This document shows, piece by piece, positions 1-6,129 of a DNA stretch of 6,129 bases. The stretch is taken from the NCBI GenBank assembly GCA_016281115.1, contig JAEEHZ010000167.1:1-6129 (forward strand), written 5' to 3'. The notes under the pieces are model-generated. The model was not told the origin of the DNA. It worked only from the letters and a program-made list of their open reading frames with translations, and did no database searches. The stretch comes from Clostridiaceae bacterium (GTDB taxonomy: Bacteria > Bacillota > Clostridia > Oscillospirales > Acutalibacteraceae). Numbering within the stretch: position 1 is the first letter of the stretch; every line of letters begins with the position of its first letter. The position numbers and the translations under genes were made by a program.

Positions 1-595
1 CTCCCAAATAGCTCTTAAGCTTATCCTCTATTTCATCTTTTGTAATTAAAGGGTTTCTGCCTTTGCTCAAAAGACACGCTTCCGTGGTTATTACTGTGCC
101 CTGACCGTCACTGTGGATAGAGCCGCCCTCCAGCACAAACGGCTCTGCGTCAAAATAATCATATCCGAGCTTATCGCAGAGTGCTTTGGCAAGAAGGTTA
201 TCATTTTCATAATCACGGTACAGCCCGTCATAATTTCCGCCCCAGGCATTAAAGCTCCAGTTTATGCCGCACACATCGCCGTTTTTATTCTTTACAAACG
301 TAGGGGCGGTATCTCTTGCCCAAGAATCGTTGCTTTCTATATTCAAGACATTAATGTTGTCACAGCTCTTAAAAATACCGCAAACAGCATTAAAATCTTT
401 CTTGTTTGCAAGGATAAACACCTTTTCGTGTTTTGAAAGCTCTTTTGCCATAAACGTAAATGTTTTTTGTGCCTCAAGTGCGTTGTGAGGCCAGCTGCCG
501 GGCCTTACGGGCCAAATAAGCACTGTGGCAAAATGCGGTTCAAATTCGGCGGGCATATAAAAGCCTTTTTGTTTGGGCAAGTAATTGTTTATCAT
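1..595 (-). CDS. aguA: Agmatine deiminase, N-terminal 198 residues (3' end beyond the window)
   Basis: This is a partial gene of the agmatine deiminase / Porphyromonas-type peptidylarginine deiminase family (guanidine-modifying superfamily). The enzyme hydrolyses agmatine to N-carbamoylputrescine and ammonia in the cytoplasm, a step toward putrescine. My translation from the ATG at 595-593 shows family motifs in order: MPAEFEP (14-20), IWPVRPGSWP (27-36), SWARDTAP (91-98), FNAWGG (115-120) and LEGGSIHSDGQGT (155-167). By family knowledge Asp95, His161 and Asp163 are active-site residues; the catalytic cysteine lies near the C-terminus and would fall outside the window. Family members are about 340-380 residues, so slightly over half is present, with no frameshift seen. 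The start is supported by AAAGAGG five bases upstream. The gene begins 13 bases after the mutS stop, so it is very likely cotranscribed with mutS. Any aguB or transporter partner would lie beyond the edge. The family is near certain; true agmatine specificity is likely. Confidence 0.93.
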   Translation of the reverse strand, partial: MINNYLPKQKGFYMPAEFEPHFATVLIWPVRPGSWPHNALEAQKTFTFMAKELSKHEKVFILANKKDFNAVCGIFKSCDNINVLNIESNDSWARDTAPTFVKNKNGDVCGINWSFNAWGGNYDGLYRDYENDNLLAKALCDKLGYDYFDAEPFVLEGGSIHSDGQGTVITTEACLLSKGRNPLITKDEIEDKLKSYLG

Positions 596-608
596 AAAAA
601 CCTCTTTA
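596..608 (-). promoter_or_regulatory. Ribosome binding site of aguA in the mutS-aguA gap
   Basis: The 13-base gap between the mutS stop (TGA, 611-609) and the aguA ATG (595-593) is almost wholly a Shine-Dalgarno site: AAAGAGG at 607-601 followed by five T residues. It fixes the aguA start at residue 1 rather than at Met14. The spacing fits reinitiation or coupled translation by ribosomes finishing mutS. There is no room here for a separate promoter or terminator. Confidence 0.8.
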
Positions 609-3230
609 TCAAACTGTATCCTTTGCCTGCTGACAAAGCTCGTAAAGTACCCTAAGGGCTTCTATGGGGGTAAGGGTATTGGCGTCGATAGTTTTAAGCT
701 TATCTATTATCTCACAGCCGATACTGCTCTCAAATTCAAACTGAATGTTTTCGGCTTGTTTATATGATTTGTTTTGCAACGGTGCCGAAACAGTAACCGC
801 TTTATCACCGTTTTCAAGCTCAGAGAGTATCTCCTTTGCTCTCAGTATTATCGGTTGCGGAACGCCAGCAAGCTTTGCTACTTCAATTCCGTAGCTTTCG
901 TCGGCGCCCCCGGGTACTATTCTTCTCAGAAATGTAATATCAAAGCCGCGCTTTTTGACCGCTATATTATAATTCTTTACGCCCTCAAGGGTGTTCTCCA
1001 TCTCCGTAAGCTCGTGATAGTGAGTTGCAAACATTGTTTTTGCGCCTAATACCCTTTTGTTTGTAACGTATTCTATAACGGCTCTCGCAATGCTCATTCC
1101 ATCATAAGTAGATGTTCCGCGTCCAATCTCGTCAAAAATAAGCAAACTGTTTTTCGTTGCAGATTTGACAATATTTGCTACCTCGTTCATCTCTACCATA
1201 AAAGTAGACTGTCCTGTTGTCAAGTCGTCATATGCTCCTATGCGCGTAAACACAGCGTCAACTATTCCTATCTCTGCGCTTTTGCACGGAACATAGCTGC
1301 CTGCCTGCGCCATTATCGTAATAAGCGCGACCTGGCGCATATAAGTCGATTTTCCCGCCATATTGGGGCCTGTTATTATATTTGTCCTGTTATCGTTTGT
1401 ATCAAGATACACATCGTTCGGCACAAACGGAGTAGCTTTTAGAATTTGTTCTGCAACGGGGTGTCGGCTTTCTTTAAGAATTATTTTTCCGCTGTTGTTG
1501 ATCTCGGGACGGCAGTAATTGTTTTCCGCCGCAACATTTGCAAGTGAAAGTAACGCATCTGTTACGGAGATCTGGCGTGCCGTTTGTTCGGTACGCGCAA
1601 GATGAGACGCAATTTGCTCAACAAATTGATTGTACAGATCGTATTCCAACCTGCAGCAGCGTTCTTTTGCGCCTAAAATGGTTCCCTCTAAACCCTTTAG
1701 CTCCTCTGTGATGTATCTTTCACAGCCTGTAAGAGTCTGCTTACGGATATATGTTTCGGGGGCAAGCTCTTTGTACATATTTGAAATCTCTATATAGTAT
1801 CCGAAAACCTTGTTGTAGCCAATTTTCAGCTTCGGTATGCCTGTGCGTTCTTTTTCTCTCGCCTCTATTTTGGCGAGTACGGCAGCGCTGTCGTTTATTA
1901 TCAGGCGCAGATCGTCTATCTCTTTATTGTAACCGTCTGCAAATATACCGCCTTCTTTTATAAGAACACCTGCGTCTTTGCTTATGGCGGTAAGTATCAT
2001 ATCTTTCAGATCCGCAAGCTCGTCCATATTTTTATAACAATCCCGCAAAAGTACGGATCTGCAGTCTTTGAGCAATTCTTTAAGCGCGGGTATTTTTTCA
2101 AACGATTCCCCCAAAGCATATAATTCTTTAGGCTTCACAGAACCGTAAGAGACCTTGGTCATTATTCGCTGAATATCGGAAATAGGAGACAAAGCGTCCC
2201 CCAAATCCATTCTCAGCGGTAAATTATCTATAAGTTCCCCTATGGATGATTGTCTGTTGATTATTGTGTTGCACGCAAGCAGAGGGCGCTCAAGCCATGA
2301 GCGCAACAAACGCTTGCCCATTGCTGTGTTTGTTTTATCAATGACCCACAAAAGGCTACCTTCGGACTTTCCCGTCTGCACAACGGAAAAAAGCTCCAAA
2401 TTCTTTCGGGTGCTGTAATCTATTTGCATAAACTGCTCGCCGTGATAAAACTTTGGGGCGGAAATTCTCTCAAGTCCGTTCATTTGGGTAATTTTGAGAT
2501 ATTCCATTAAGCCCGATACGGCGGCAGCGGCACAAGTGCAATTTGCAAATTCGGAGTTTTCAAAATCAATATCGCCAAAAAAGCGGCTGAAGTTTTTTTC
2601 GGCGCCGGTGAATCTGTCTTCACTAAGCGTGTGGGGACGGACATTGAGCTTATCAAGTAATTCTTTACAAAGCTCCTTGTTTTCGGTTGCTGAGTTGTTG
2701 CATATTATCTCTGTTGGGGAATATGTAAATATTTCTCTAAGAAGGCTTTTTGTGTAATTACTGCCGGAAACTTCGGTAGTCAAAAGCTTTCCTGTAGATA
2801 CATCACAAAAAGCCGCGCCGCATTTGTCATTCAAAACAAATAAACTGCATATATAGTTGTTCTGCCCCGCGTCGAGCAAAGAGCTTTCCATAACGGTGCC
2901 GGGGGTTATTACCCTTGTTATTCCGCGCTTTACAATGCCTTTTGTTAAGGCAGGGTCTTCAAGCTGTTCGCAAATTGCAACTTTATATCCCTTTGAGATA
3001 AGCTTTGCGATATATTCTTCGCAGCTGTGATAAGGGACGCCGCACATAGGAGCGCGCTCCTCTAAACCGCAGTCCCTGCCTGTCAGAATCAGATCAAGCT
3101 CTTTTGACGCAAGCTTTGCATCATCGAAAAACATTTCGTAAAAGTCACCGAGTCTGTAAAAGAGAATAACATCGGGGTTCTTGTTTTTTATTTCAAAATA
3201 TTGTTTCATCATTGGTGATAATTCAGCCAT
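609..3230 (-). CDS. mutS: DNA mismatch repair protein MutS
   Basis: This is a full-length MutS of 873 residues, the normal size for the MutS1 family. It binds base mismatches and small loops as a dimer and, with ATP, recruits MutL. The mismatch-binding domain carries the Phe-x-Glu motif in GDFYEMF (Phe30, Glu32). Connector, lever and clamp domains follow. The C-terminal ATPase has Walker A GPNMAGKST (621-629), the STFMVEMNE signature (675-683), Walker B LLIFDEIGRG (Asp700, Glu701) and the switch ATHYHEL (735-741). The family's C-terminal helix is present (LTPIEALRVLYEL, 853-865). A weak clamp-like QFEFE lies at 830-834. The start ATG is supported by AGAAGG about seven bases upstream; Met7 and Met8 are less likely starts. 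It lies 37 bases after the ylbF-like gene and 13 before aguA. In many Clostridia mutL comes next; here it does not. No key residue is missing. Confidence 0.98.
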   Translation of the reverse strand: MAELSPMMKQYFEIKNKNPDVILFYRLGDFYEMFFDDAKLASKELDLILTGRDCGLEERAPMCGVPYHSCEEYIAKLISKGYKVAICEQLEDPALTKGIVKRGITRVITPGTVMESSLLDAGQNNYICSLFVLNDKCGAAFCDVSTGKLLTTEVSGSNYTKSLLREIFTYSPTEIICNNSATENKELCKELLDKLNVRPHTLSEDRFTGAEKNFSRFFGDIDFENSEFANCTCAAAAVSGLMEYLKITQMNGLERISAPKFYHGEQFMQIDYSTRKNLELFSVVQTGKSEGSLLWVIDKTNTAMGKRLLRSWLERPLLACNTIINRQSSIGELIDNLPLRMDLGDALSPISDIQRIMTKVSYGSVKPKELYALGESFEKIPALKELLKDCRSVLLRDCYKNMDELADLKDMILTAISKDAGVLIKEGGIFADGYNKEIDDLRLIINDSAAVLAKIEAREKERTGIPKLKIGYNKVFGYYIEISNMYKELAPETYIRKQTLTGCERYITEELKGLEGTILGAKERCCRLEYDLYNQFVEQIASHLARTEQTARQISVTDALLSLANVAAENNYCRPEINNSGKIILKESRHPVAEQILKATPFVPNDVYLDTNDNRTNIITGPNMAGKSTYMRQVALITIMAQAGSYVPCKSAEIGIVDAVFTRIGAYDDLTTGQSTFMVEMNEVANIVKSATKNSLLIFDEIGRGTSTYDGMSIARAVIEYVTNKRVLGAKTMFATHYHELTEMENTLEGVKNYNIAVKKRGFDITFLRRIVPGGADESYGIEVAKLAGVPQPIILRAKEILSELENGDKAVTVSAPLQNKSYKQAENIQFEFESSIGCEIIDKLKTIDANTLTPIEALRVLYELCQQAKDTV

Positions 3231-3267
3231 TGATGCACCTTCTTATAATAGTCTAAATTTCAAATTA

Positions 3268-3672
3268 TCAGTGGCAACCGCCGCAGGATGCGCAATCTCC
3301 TGCGCAAGACTGTGTATAATCTGTTGTATTGGGGTCTTCACCCTGAGCAGACTGGTTGATTATCGCCATTACTCTTGCAAGCTTTTTGTCAAATGTTTGC
3401 TTAGCCTCGTTATATGCTGTCATATTCTCATTTCGCATAATATCGGAGTAAACCTCTCTAAGCTCTTTGTTGAGCTGAGTGAGCTTTTCGGGGTCTTTGT
3501 CTTCCTTTGAAGTCTCATTATTTATAGCAAGACGCTTTAAATTGAAATTGCCGATAAGATCCTGCAGATCCTTGTCGTCGTCACATTGTTTTTGTATGTT
3601 ATGAAGGTTAACATAAGCTTCATCTTTTTGTATTTGTCTGCCTATTTCACGTGCAAGTTCTATCATATCCAT
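3268..3672 (-). CDS. YlbF/YmcA-family protein with cysteine-rich C-terminal tail
   Basis: A 134-residue, highly charged and mostly helical protein of the YlbF/YmcA (Com_YlbF) family. In Bacillus subtilis, YlbF (RicF), YmcA (RicA) and YaaT (RicT) form a complex that helps RNase Y mature certain mRNAs, affects competence, sporulation and biofilm formation, and carries [4Fe-4S] clusters. Visible here: helical segments at about 1-30, 33-55 and 61-108, including FNLKRLAI, KLTQLNKELREVY and the late AYNEAKQTFDKKLARVMAIINQ stretch (86-107, given without full spacing). A short linker leads to a tail with Cys123, Cys127, Cys130 and Cys133 (Cx3Cx2Cx2CH). A further Cys30 lies near the start. No signal peptide or membrane segment is seen. 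The start ATG at 3672 has GAGGA about ten bases upstream; Met3 would be too distant. It lies 34 bases after miaB and 37 before mutS, an arrangement I recall from Clostridia. The family call is solid; which Ric paralogue it equals is not resolved. Confidence 0.88.
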   Translation of the reverse strand: MDMIELAREIGRQIQKDEAYVNLHNIQKQCDDDKDLQDLIGNFNLKRLAINNETSKEDKDPEKLTQLNKELREVYSDIMRNENMTAYNEAKQTFDKKLARVMAIINQSAQGEDPNTTDYTQSCAGDCASCGGCH

Positions 3673-3706
3673 ATTTTATAATCCTCTTTTCTTAAAACAG
3701 TTAATA

Positions 3707-5116
3707 TTATTTATTTACAAATTCACCCTGCAATATCCAGTTGCGGGCTTTGGTAATTTTTACATTGGCAAAGGTTCCTATAAGTGACTCGTCACCGGGC
3801 GCCTCTACAATAATGTTTCCGCTTGTGCGTGCGGAAAGCATACCGTTTTTCTCGTTTAAGCTTTCTACAAGAACGCGCTCTGTGCTGTTTACCATAGATG
3901 CGCACCGCTCTGCCGCAATGCGCTCCTGAAGTTTTAAAAGCCGTGAGAAACGCTCGCCCTTTTGTTCGTCTGTTGTGGGGTCGGGCATTTCTGCCGCAGG
4001 TGTTCCCTTACGCCTTGAATAAATGAAAGTAAACAAAGATGTAAATCCTACCTCTTCCACAAGCGAAAGCGTTTGTTCAAAATCTTCCTCAGTTTCACCG
4101 GGAAAGCCCACTATGATATCTGATGTTAAAGAAACGTCTTTTATTTTCTCTTTTGCGTAGTTTACGATATCAAGATATTTGGCGCGGTCGTAGTGTCTGT
4201 TCATCTGCTTTAAAAGACGGTCGCTGCCGCTTTGGAATGGCAAATGAAGGTGTTTGCTTATATGCTTGCTGTTTGCTATCACATCTATTAGTTCTTTTGA
4301 GCAGTCTTTAGGGTGGGACGTCATAAACCTGATGAGAAAATCACCTTCAATGTCGTCTATCGCTTTTATAAGCTCTGCAAATGTGTGCTTTTCTTCAAGT
4401 CCTTTGCCGTAAGAATTTACGTTTTGTCCCAACAGGGTTATTTCTTTGTAGCCGTTTTCTACAAGTGAACGGGCTTCGCTTAATATATCTTCAAAGTTTC
4501 GGCTTCTTTCCCTGCCTCTTGTGTAAGGCACTATGCAATAAGAGCAGAAATTATCACAGCCGTACATAATTGAAAGCCAGGCTTTAAAGCTTCCGTCACG
4601 CTTTACGGGTATTCCTTCGTGAACGCAGAGATCATCGTTTCCGCGTTCAAAAACACGCCTGCCGCCCGTAATGCTTTTGTAAAACATATCGGGAAATTTA
4701 TGTATTGCGTGAGTACCGAATACAAGCCCCACAAAGGGAAAGCTTTTATATATTCTGTTTGCTATATGCTCCTGCTCCATCATACATCCGCACAGCGCAA
4801 TAAGCACTGTTGGGTGTCTTTTTTTTAGGGCTTTAAGCGCGCCCACGTTTCCGAATATCCTGTCCTCTGCGTGTTCACGCACGGCGCAGGTATTAAATAA
4901 AATAAAATCCGCTTCTTCAGTTTTATCTGTAAATTCAAATCCCATTTCTGAGAGCATACCTTTTATCTTTTCGCCGTCTGCAACATTTTGCTGGCAACCG
5001 TAGGTCCTTATACAGGCAAGCGGCACATCTCCGCGTTTGCGGATCTGCATTATTTCTTTAGCCAATGCAATGTACTCAGCCTGTTCATTGTAGTCATTTA
5101 CGATCTTTCTTATCAA
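3707..5116 (-). CDS. miaB: tRNA-2-methylthio-N6-dimethylallyladenosine synthase MiaB
   Basis: A 469-residue radical-SAM methylthiotransferase. It turns i6A37 into ms2i6A37 in tRNAs reading UNN codons, using two [4Fe-4S] clusters and S-adenosylmethionine. The N-terminal MTTase domain has its three cluster cysteines: Cys41 in TYGCQQN, Cys77 in NTCAVRE and Cys111 in CGCMMEQ. The radical-SAM domain has Cys187-x3-Cys191-x2-Cys194 in GCDNFCSYC, then IVPYTRGRERSR, LLGQNVNSYG (228-237), HLPFQSGSD (291-299) and IVGFPGETEEDF (335-346). A TRAM RNA-binding domain follows from about 405. These features and the length fit MiaB rather than MtaB or RimO. The start is TTG at 5116-5114 with AGGA five bases upstream. 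No in-frame ATG lies between the upstream stop at 5146 and this TTG, and starting at Met23 would drop the family's N-terminal helix. It is the first gene of the operon, with its own promoter. Confidence 0.96.
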   Translation of the reverse strand: MIRKIVNDYNEQAEYIALAKEIMQIRKRGDVPLACIRTYGCQQNVADGEKIKGMLSEMGFEFTDKTEEADFILFNTCAVREHAEDRIFGNVGALKALKKRHPTVLIALCGCMMEQEHIANRIYKSFPFVGLVFGTHAIHKFPDMFYKSITGGRRVFERGNDDLCVHEGIPVKRDGSFKAWLSIMYGCDNFCSYCIVPYTRGRERSRNFEDILSEARSLVENGYKEITLLGQNVNSYGKGLEEKHTFAELIKAIDDIEGDFLIRFMTSHPKDCSKELIDVIANSKHISKHLHLPFQSGSDRLLKQMNRHYDRAKYLDIVNYAKEKIKDVSLTSDIIVGFPGETEEDFEQTLSLVEEVGFTSLFTFIYSRRKGTPAAEMPDPTTDEQKGERFSRLLKLQERIAAERCASMVNSTERVLVESLNEKNGMLSARTSGNIIVEAPGDESLIGTFANVKITKARNWILQGEFVNK

Positions 5117-5125
5117 TACTATCCT
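5117..5125 (-). promoter_or_regulatory. Ribosome binding site deciding the TTG start of miaB
   Basis: On the minus strand AGGA occupies 5125-5122, leaving five bases (TAGTA) before the TTG at 5116. The only nearby ATG (5133-5131) is in another frame and meets a TAG after four codons. The TTG is therefore the best initiation codon for miaB. A TTG start usually lowers initiation, which would limit expression of the leading gene. The assignment is by sequence only. Confidence 0.65.
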
Positions 5126-5229
5126 GCTTTCATAATCAAAATATCACAATATATATGATAACACACTTAAAACATTATTGCAATACCTGTAAATGCCCCA
5201 AATTTATACGGTAATTAAGTAATATTTAC
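5126..5229. other. AT-rich intergenic leader between the htrA terminator and miaB
   Basis: This is the non-coding rest of the 175-base gap. Besides the promoter described above it holds a short inverted repeat, TATCA (5142-5146) and TGATA (5156-5160) with a nine-base spacer, overlapping the -10 box and the presumed transcription start. I see no riboswitch, small RNA, tRNA or open frame of note. The repeat could be an operator, but five-base arms in such AT-rich DNA can arise by chance. Confidence 0.4.
5155..5183 (-). promoter_or_regulatory. Predicted sigma-A promoter of the miaB-ylbF-mutS-aguA operon
   Basis: On the minus strand a -35 box TTGCAA (5183-5178, four of six consensus matches) and a -10 box TATCAT (5160-5155, five of six) are separated by exactly 17 bases. 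This would start transcription near 5148 and leave a leader of about 32 bases before the miaB TTG. It is the best promoter-like pair I found between the htrA terminator and miaB, and such a start is needed because the terminator cuts off readthrough. AT-rich spacers give chance matches, so confidence is moderate. Confidence 0.6.
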
Positions 5230-5268
5230 AAAAAAATCCCGCGGCGTTGTAAATGCAAGCCGCGGGAT
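5230..5268 (-). terminator. Rho-independent terminator of the htrA-like gene
   Basis: A perfect 10-base-pair, GC-rich stem is formed by ATCCCGCGGC (5236-5245) and GCCGCGGGAT (5259-5268), with a 13-base loop in which three further pairs can form. Read on the minus strand, the stem is followed at once by six T residues (5235-5230). This is the classic intrinsic terminator layout. It begins 23 bases after the htrA stop codon and lies upstream of the miaB promoter, separating the two transcription units. On the plus strand no T-run follows, so it is one-directional. Confidence 0.93.
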
Positions 5269-5291
5269 AAAGCGAATTATAATTTTATAGA

Positions 5292-6129
5292 TTAACCGAA
5301 AATATCATCGAATATATCTCCGAAAATGTCGTCCCAGTTGCCGTAATTTTCTGAGCCGCCGTTTTGCGGAATGTCGTTGTTTCCTATTCTGTCGGACAAA
5401 GACGGAACATACTCTTCAAGCGTTATTTTAACGGTGCCTGTTGTCTTTTTGCCGATTCTGGATGTTCTCTCCAAGCCAAACTCTACAACATCGCCTACGC
5501 TGTGGCCGTCGAGAATATCTTCAATCTCGTCGGCTGTCGAAACTTTTTTGCCGTCGATCGATGTTATTTTGTCGGCAGACTGTATACCTGCCTTATATGC
5601 CGCAGATGAAGAATCTACGGTGTTTACATAGACGCCTGTGGAGTCTAATCCGTACATTCTCGCCATTTGCTCGGTGTTTATGTCTATAAGTGAGAGCCCG
5701 AGATAAATTCTGCCTTTAACGTAGCCGTATTCCATAAGGTCTTTTAAAACAGACGATACATCGTTAATCGGTATAGCAAAGCCCAAGCCCTCTACATCGC
5801 TGCCGGATGATTTGGCAACTACTAAACCGATAAGCTCGCCTTGTCCGTTAAATAATCCGCCGCCGCTGTTGCCGGGGTTTATTGCGGCATTTGTCTGCAT
5901 TAGGCTCATTGTGTTGCCGTCTATATCTATATCTCTGTCAAGTGCGCTTATTATGCCTGCTGTAACCGTGCCGCCAAGTTGACCCAAGGGGTTGCCGATA
6001 GCTATTGCGGTGTCGCCGACCTTTAGCGCTTCGCTGTCGCCGAATACGGCAGGGGTGAGGTCTTCGGCGTCGATTTTGATTATTGCAACGTCAAGTGTAG
6101 AGTCTGAGCCGATAAGCTCGGCATCAAAG
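5292..6129 (-). CDS. HtrA/DegP-like serine protease, C-terminal part (5' end beyond the window)
   Basis: This is a partial S1C-family serine protease with a PDZ domain. Such proteins degrade or refold damaged proteins at the cell envelope; in Firmicutes they are usually anchored by one N-terminal membrane helix, which would lie outside the window. The reading frame stays open to the right edge and gives 278 full residues. Catalytic Asp is at residue 13 of the visible part (TLDVAIIK) and the nucleophile Ser88 in NPGNSGGGLF; the catalytic His is off the edge. The family motifs VGDTAIAIGNP (37-47), TAGIISALDR (56-65) and GLGFAIPI (114-121) are present. One PDZ domain spans about 137-238, with YLGLSL as likely ligand loop. 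The last 40 residues are a Gly/Asn/Asp-rich tail ending NWDDIFGDIFDDIFG. The TTG at 5987 is an internal Leu in the GNPLGQLGGTV segment, not a start. It has its own terminator and is probably not cotranscribed with miaB. Confidence 0.95.
   Translation of the reverse strand, partial: FDAELIGSDSTLDVAIIKIDAEDLTPAVFGDSEALKVGDTAIAIGNPLGQLGGTVTAGIISALDRDIDIDGNTMSLMQTNAAINPGNSGGGLFNGQGELIGLVVAKSSGSDVEGLGFAIPINDVSSVLKDLMEYGYVKGRIYLGLSLIDINTEQMARMYGLDSTGVYVNTVDSSSAAYKAGIQSADKITSIDGKKVSTADEIEDILDGHSVGDVVEFGLERTSRIGKKTTGTVKITLEEYVPSLSDRIGNNDIPQNGGSENYGNWDDIFGDIFDDIFG

Noticed and set aside
113..436. A plus-strand open frame of 107 codons.
   Set aside because: It lies antisense to aguA, whose minus-strand frame has clear family motifs throughout. 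The plus-strand product resembles nothing I recognise.
3181..3510. A plus-strand open frame of 109 codons across the mutS-ylbF junction.
   Set aside because: It is antisense to two well-supported genes and their spacer, with a cysteine- and leucine-rich composition typical of a shadow frame.
3673..3704. A promoter-like pair TTAACT and TATAAA upstream of the ylbF-like gene.
   Set aside because: The -10 box would sit only a few bases before the start codon, placing the ribosome binding site outside the transcript. It is better read as AT-rich spacer with a Shine-Dalgarno site.
4819..4826. A run of eight A residues on the coding strand of miaB, a possible slippage or phase-variation site.
   Set aside because: The reading frame is intact across it and encodes an ordinary Leu-Lys-Lys-Arg stretch. 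Runs of six or seven A are common in these genes, and no alternative-frame product is apparent.
5292..5987. A complete 231-residue protein starting at 5987.
   Set aside because: The start would be a TTG that encodes Leu inside a conserved HtrA segment. The same frame stays open to the window edge and encodes the motif with the catalytic Asp, so the gene is partial, not short.
1..6129. CRISPR arrays, insertion sequences, tRNA or rRNA genes, toxin-antitoxin or defence genes.
   Set aside because: No spaced direct repeats, transposase motifs, terminal inverted repeats or structured RNA genes were seen. Genes cover nearly all of the window and all five belong to recognised families.

Overview
The window reads as a stretch of ordinary bacterial chromosome. 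All genes lie on the minus strand, are tightly packed, and have Shine-Dalgarno sites of the Gram-positive type (AAAGAGG, AGAAGG, AGGA). Base composition is moderate by eye, with AT-rich spacers. The gene set is miaB, a YlbF-family gene and mutS in a row, with a membrane-type HtrA protease gene upstream. This order and the protein sequences suggest a Firmicute of class Clostridia, probably a gut Oscillospirales/Ruminococcaceae-like organism. The class is fairly secure; the family is an inference from sequence style only.

Layout in the direction of transcription, from high to low coordinates. (1) 6129-5292: the C-terminal part of an HtrA/DegP-like serine protease, cut by the window edge. (2) 5268-5230: a strong Rho-independent terminator that closes the htrA unit. 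(3) 5183-5155: a plausible sigma-A promoter. (4) 5116-595 and on: one apparent operon of miaB (5116-3707, TTG start), a ylbF-like gene (3672-3268), mutS (3230-609) and an agmatine deiminase gene, aguA (from 595, cut by the left edge). Gaps inside the operon are 34, 37 and 13 bases, and none holds a visible terminator.

MiaB adds the methylthio group to i6A37 of tRNAs. The YlbF-like protein is probably a small helical partner of the RNase Y specificity (Ric) complex and has a cysteine-rich tail that could bind an Fe-S cluster. MutS starts mismatch repair. AguA hydrolyses agmatine to N-carbamoylputrescine. The first three form a housekeeping block of RNA modification, RNA processing and DNA repair. 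The agmatine deiminase is the unexpected member, sitting where mutL usually follows mutS.

I found no mobile element, CRISPR array, tRNA or rRNA, and no convincing undescribed system. The points most worth a second look are the aguA-for-mutL arrangement, the Cx3Cx2Cx2CH tail of the YlbF-like protein, and the repeated D-I-F tail of the HtrA protease.
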